This document shows, piece by piece, positions 5,088-7,366 of a stretch of DNA of 7,366 nucleotides. The DNA comes from Planctomycetia bacterium. GTDB lineage: Bacteria > Planctomycetota > Planctomycetia > Pirellulales > UBA1268. A model generated the notes under the pieces. It had not been told where the DNA came from. It did no database searches and was given only the letters and a program-made list of their open reading frames with translations. A program made the translations under genes and the position numbers. The first letter of the stretch is position 1; each line of letters begins with the position of its first letter. Location: positions 1-7,366 of the forward strand of contig RFUD01000109.1 of the NCBI GenBank assembly GCA_009923125.1. The letters run 5' to 3'.

Positions 5088-5936
5088 ATGCAGACGCTGC
5101 CGTTCGAGCCCCCGGTGCGGCCCGCGTGCGTCCTCGAGCGGCATGCCGTCGTGGAGGTGCCGCTGTCGGAGATCCAGGCCTTGCGCGACGTGCCGGTGCC
5201 GGTGGGCGCCCCCGCCCTGCCGCCGCGATTCCTCCGCCATTGCGACGAGCAGACGGTCGTCGGCGTGCGGGCCGTGCTCGAGGCGCTCGCCTGCGAGTCG
5301 GCGGCCCCGCGATCGCTCGCCCGCGACGGCGTGATCGCCGCGCCGAGGCTGGCGGGGCGAATCACCGCGGCCCAGACGCTCGCGCAGGTGGCGACGGCCG
5401 GCGACGTCGCCGTCTCGCCCCACGTCGTGCCGCAGTGCTCGCTCCACGCGCTCGCCAGCGCCGTGAGCGTGGCGCTGGGGATGCACGGTCCCAATTTCGG
5501 CACGAGCGGCGGCCCGGAGGCGCTCTCCGAAGGCCTGTTCACCGCCCTGTCGCTCGTGCAGACGGCCGGTTGTGACCGCCTGTGGCTCGTGCTCACGGAG
5601 TGGGACGAGGAGCCGGTGCTCGATGCGGCCGGCAGGCCGGGCAACGATCCCCTGTGCAGGGCGCTCGCGCTCGCGCTTGCCCCGTGCACCGCCGCCGAGC
5701 CCGTGGGCATCGGGCTCACGTTGCGGTCGGCGACGCAGCGCGGCTGCGAACCGGCGGCAGCCTCCGGCCCCGGCCCCGGACTCGCCGCGTTCACCGCGGC
5801 ACTCGCGCTCGCCGGTGACGGCGGCGTCATCGCCTCGTGGTCGCACATCTGTCCGTGGGGTGCCGAGATTCGGATCACCGCCCCGGCCGCGGTTGCCGTG
5901 GCGGCGCCGCCCCACGTCCGGCGGGAGGCGGCCTGA
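5088..5936 (+). CDS. Ketoacyl-synthase-like protein lacking the nucleophile
   Basis: The 282-residue protein resembles the N-terminal half of beta-ketoacyl synthases as in the 'ketoacyl synthase N-terminal-like' family (PF13723 type). The core is SPHVVPQCSLHALASAV (110-126) followed by GPNFGTSGGPEALSEG (134-149), which aligns with the synthase nucleophile elbow (GPxxxxxxACxSGxxA). Here the cysteine position is Ser/Gly, so it should not condense chains itself. No Cys-His-His set and no complete C-terminal thiolase half are evident. Residues 152-172 (TALSLVQTAGCDRLWLVLTEWDE in part) fit the strand and helix after the elbow. ATG 5088 follows GGAGG (5073-5077) and GAGGG (5079-5083); an adjacent GTG at 5085 is possible. 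The gene overlaps the active synthase gene by one base (TGATG), implying coupled, stoichiometric synthesis. A partner or chain-length-factor-like role is inferred. The coding call is firm and the family call moderate. Confidence 0.78.
   Translation: MQTLPFEPPVRPACVLERHAVVEVPLSEIQALRDVPVPVGAPALPPRFLRHCDEQTVVGVRAVLEALACESAAPRSLARDGVIAAPRLAGRITAAQTLAQVATAGDVAVSPHVVPQCSLHALASAVSVALGMHGPNFGTSGGPEALSEGLFTALSLVQTAGCDRLWLVLTEWDEEPVLDAAGRPGNDPLCRALALALAPCTAAEPVGIGLTLRSATQRGCEPAAASGPGPGLAAFTAALALAGDGGVIASWSHICPWGAEIRITAPAAVAVAAPPHVRREAA
5923..5928 (+). promoter_or_regulatory. Ribosome binding site of the ketoacyl synthase gene
   Basis: GGGAGG lies within the last codons of the preceding gene, 7 bases before ATG 5936. 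It selects that ATG over the in-frame upstream open frame beginning at 5837. Confidence 0.65.
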
Positions 5937-7162
5937 TGGACACGATGCCGTCGCCCGGCCGCGCCGTGGCCATCACCGGGTTGGGCGTCGTGTCGCCGCT
6001 CGGCACGTCGTTCGCCGAGGTCGCCGACAACCTGCTCGCGGGCCGGTCCGGCATCCGGGAGATCGCCGCCGCGCAGGGAGCTCGCGAGGCGCGGCAGTTC
6101 GCGGGCCCGGTGATGTCGATCCCGGTTCCACCCGCATGGGACGCCGACGAGTTCGCCGCGCTCGACCGCCTCGAGCGGCTCTGCCTCGCCCCGGCCGCGG
6201 CGGCGCTCGCCGACGCCCGACTGGCGGGAGCGGTCGCGGCCGACCGGATCGGACTCGTGCTCGGGGTCGGGGCCGAGCAACTCAAGACCTGGGAGCTCGA
6301 TTTCCACGCGGGCGGCACGCGGGTGTTCGAGCCGCGGCGCGACGAGGCGCTCGTGCAGCGGATGGCGCGGCGGCTGGGCATCGCCGGGCCGGCCGTGACG
6401 GTGGCTGCCGCCTGTGCGTCGAGCGGCTATGCGATCGCGCTCGGCCGTGCGTGGCTCGCCGCGGGACGGGTCGATGCCTGCCTCGTGGGCGGTTGCGACA
6501 TCCTCAGCCCGACGGCGATCGCCGCCTTCTACAACCTGCGGGCGCTGTCGCGCCGCAGCGACGACCCGGCGAAGGCGTCGCGGCCGTTCGACCGCCAGCG
6601 AGACGGCTTCGTGATGGCCGAGGGGGGCGCGTTCCTCGTGCTCGAACGCGAGCCGGCGTCGCGTCGCCGCGGTGGCCGGGTCTACGGCGAACTCGCCGGC
6701 GTCGGCATGTCGAGCGACGCCCATCACATGGTCACGCCGTGCACCGATCCTGCGCAGGCCGCCCGGGCGATCACGCTGGCGCTCGCCGATGCGGGCGTCG
6801 GGCCGGCCGAAGTCGATTACGTCAACGCCCATGCCGCCGGCACGCCCGTGGGTGACGCGGCCGAGGCCGGGGCGATCCGGCTGGCGTTCGGCGCGGCGGC
6901 CGACGGCCTGCCGGTGAGCTCGACGAAGAGCATGTCGGGGCACCTGGTGAGCGGGGCCGCCGCCTTCGAGGCGGTGGCGTGCCTGGCGGCGATCCACCGC
7001 CAGGCCGTCCCGCCCACGGTGAATCTCGACGACGTCGATCCGGCCTGCGCGCTCGACCACGTGCCCCACGTCGCCCGCCCGCACCGCGTGGCCGTGGCCG
7101 CGAGCAACTCGTTCGGCTTCGGCGGAGCGAACCTGTGTCTCGTGATCCGCGAGGCCGCCTGA
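5936..7162 (+). CDS. Beta-ketoacyl-ACP synthase, FabF (KAS II) type
   Basis: The 408-residue protein is a full-length condensing enzyme that joins an acyl primer to a malonyl unit on ACP by decarboxylative Claisen condensation in the cytosol. The N-terminus has the FabF-like VAITGLGVVSPLG (11-23). The nucleophile is C160 in VTVAAACASSGYAIALG (154-170). The catalytic histidines are H299 in VNAHAAGTPVGD (296-307) and H336 in STKSMSGHLVSGAA (329-342), with K331 in the second motif. RPFDRQRDGFVMAEGG (216-231) and the C-terminal NSFGFGGANLCLV are standard. The first histidine motif reads NAHAAGTP where housekeeping enzymes have NAHGTSTP. Length equals FabF. ATG 5936 overlaps the upstream stop by one base and has GGGAGG 7 bases before it. 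With the cysteine-less partner and ACP it makes a minimal type II synthase set. It is probably not the housekeeping FabF given these neighbours and motif drift. The activity class is firm; the product is unknown. Confidence 0.93.
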   Translation: MDTMPSPGRAVAITGLGVVSPLGTSFAEVADNLLAGRSGIREIAAAQGAREARQFAGPVMSIPVPPAWDADEFAALDRLERLCLAPAAAALADARLAGAVAADRIGLVLGVGAEQLKTWELDFHAGGTRVFEPRRDEALVQRMARRLGIAGPAVTVAAACASSGYAIALGRAWLAAGRVDACLVGGCDILSPTAIAAFYNLRALSRRSDDPAKASRPFDRQRDGFVMAEGGAFLVLEREPASRRRGGRVYGELAGVGMSSDAHHMVTPCTDPAQAARAITLALADAGVGPAEVDYVNAHAAGTPVGDAAEAGAIRLAFGAAADGLPVSSTKSMSGHLVSGAAAFEAVACLAAIHRQAVPPTVNLDDVDPACALDHVPHVARPHRVAVAASNSFGFGGANLCLVIREAA

Positions 7163-7218
7163 CCCCGTCCAATCCCGACGACCACCACCGCGTTTCATCC
7201 TTCCCGGAGACCCGAGCG
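7163..7218 (+). other. Short intergenic gap with SD before the last gene
   Basis: The 56 bases between the synthase stop and ATG 7219 contain no hairpin or terminator that I can see, so read-through into the next gene is likely. GGAGA (7206-7210) sits 8 bases before the ATG and is the probable ribosome binding site. Confidence 0.5.
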
Positions 7219-7366
7219 ATGCCCAGCCCCACCACCGCACCGATGACCACCGCCGCGATCGACGACCTGCTCGAGCGGCTCGTCGCCCGCTGGCACGAGG
7301 TGGAGCCCGCCCACACCGAGACTGGCCTCGCCGGCAAGGTCTGTGACCTGCATCGCTTCAACTTCC
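7219..7366 (+). CDS. Probable DUF4254 protein, N-terminal part (truncated by window)
   Basis: Forty-nine codons are present before the window ends, with the frame open. The N-terminus is a short Pro/Thr-rich lead (MPSPTTAPMTTAA), then a helix DDLLERLVARWHE (15-27) and TGLAGKVCDLHRFNF (35-49). The W-H-E followed by an L-H-x-x-N-F ending resembles the start of DUF4254 proteins, where the next residues are usually an LWHEEDxAR motif that would lie just past the edge. DUF4254 has no established function; I recall members near surface polysaccharide genes. The start is ATG 7219 with GGAGA 8 bases upstream; ATG 7243 (residue 9) is an alternative. It follows the ketoacyl synthase in the same direction after 56 bases without a visible terminator, so it may belong to that operon. 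Coding is likely, while the family assignment is from memory of a short stretch. Confidence 0.6.
   Translation, partial: MPSPTTAPMTTAAIDDLLERLVARWHEVEPAHTETGLAGKVCDLHRFNF

Noticed and set aside
5018..7240. Very long minus-strand open frame (740 codons) opposite the synthase genes
   Set aside because: It lies antisense to three genes with clear motifs. Its translation is rich in Arg, Ala, Gly and His without recognisable domains, as expected for the antisense of very GC-rich coding DNA.

Overview
The window is very GC-rich and densely coded. It reads as a planctomycete chromosome segment, probably from the Pirellulales or a relative. This rests on recalled family resemblance, not on a search: a conserved protein of planctomycete type at the left end, a Tat-exported hydroxypyruvate isomerase-like TIM barrel, a planctomycete-flavoured class II glycerate kinase, and a DUF4254-like start at the right end. 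Short GC-rich palindromes also fill the intergenic gaps. No tRNA, rRNA, CRISPR array, transposase or phage gene is visible.

Left block (1-2128, plus strand): the last 13 codons of an upstream gene, a conserved protein of unknown function, and a glycerate kinase. Both junctions are the one-base stop/start overlap TGATG, so the three genes look like one translationally coupled operon. It converges on a minus-strand gene (2189-3112) for a twin-arginine-signal sugar isomerase of the hydroxypyruvate isomerase type. The 60-base gap between them is almost filled by two perfect hairpins, probably a two-way terminator. Glycerate kinase and hydroxypyruvate isomerase sit next to each other in glyoxylate/glycerate metabolism, but the Tat signal makes a shared cytosolic pathway uncertain.

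Middle block (3187-4757): a plus-strand UDP-glucuronate decarboxylase (UDP-xylose synthesis for surface polysaccharide) diverges from the isomerase gene. It is followed by two nearly identical 75-base direct repeats, each with three small hairpins. The second copy supplies the last seven codons and stop of a minus-strand VanZ-like membrane protein gene.

Right block (4804-7366, plus strand): an acyl carrier protein, a ketoacyl-synthase-like protein without the nucleophilic cysteine, a complete FabF-type ketoacyl synthase with Cys-His-His, and the start of a probable DUF4254 protein. ACP plus active synthase plus inactive synthase partner is the composition of a minimal type II polyketide or specialised fatty-acid synthase. 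This is the most interesting unit here. Its product cannot be read from the window because the operon runs off the right edge.
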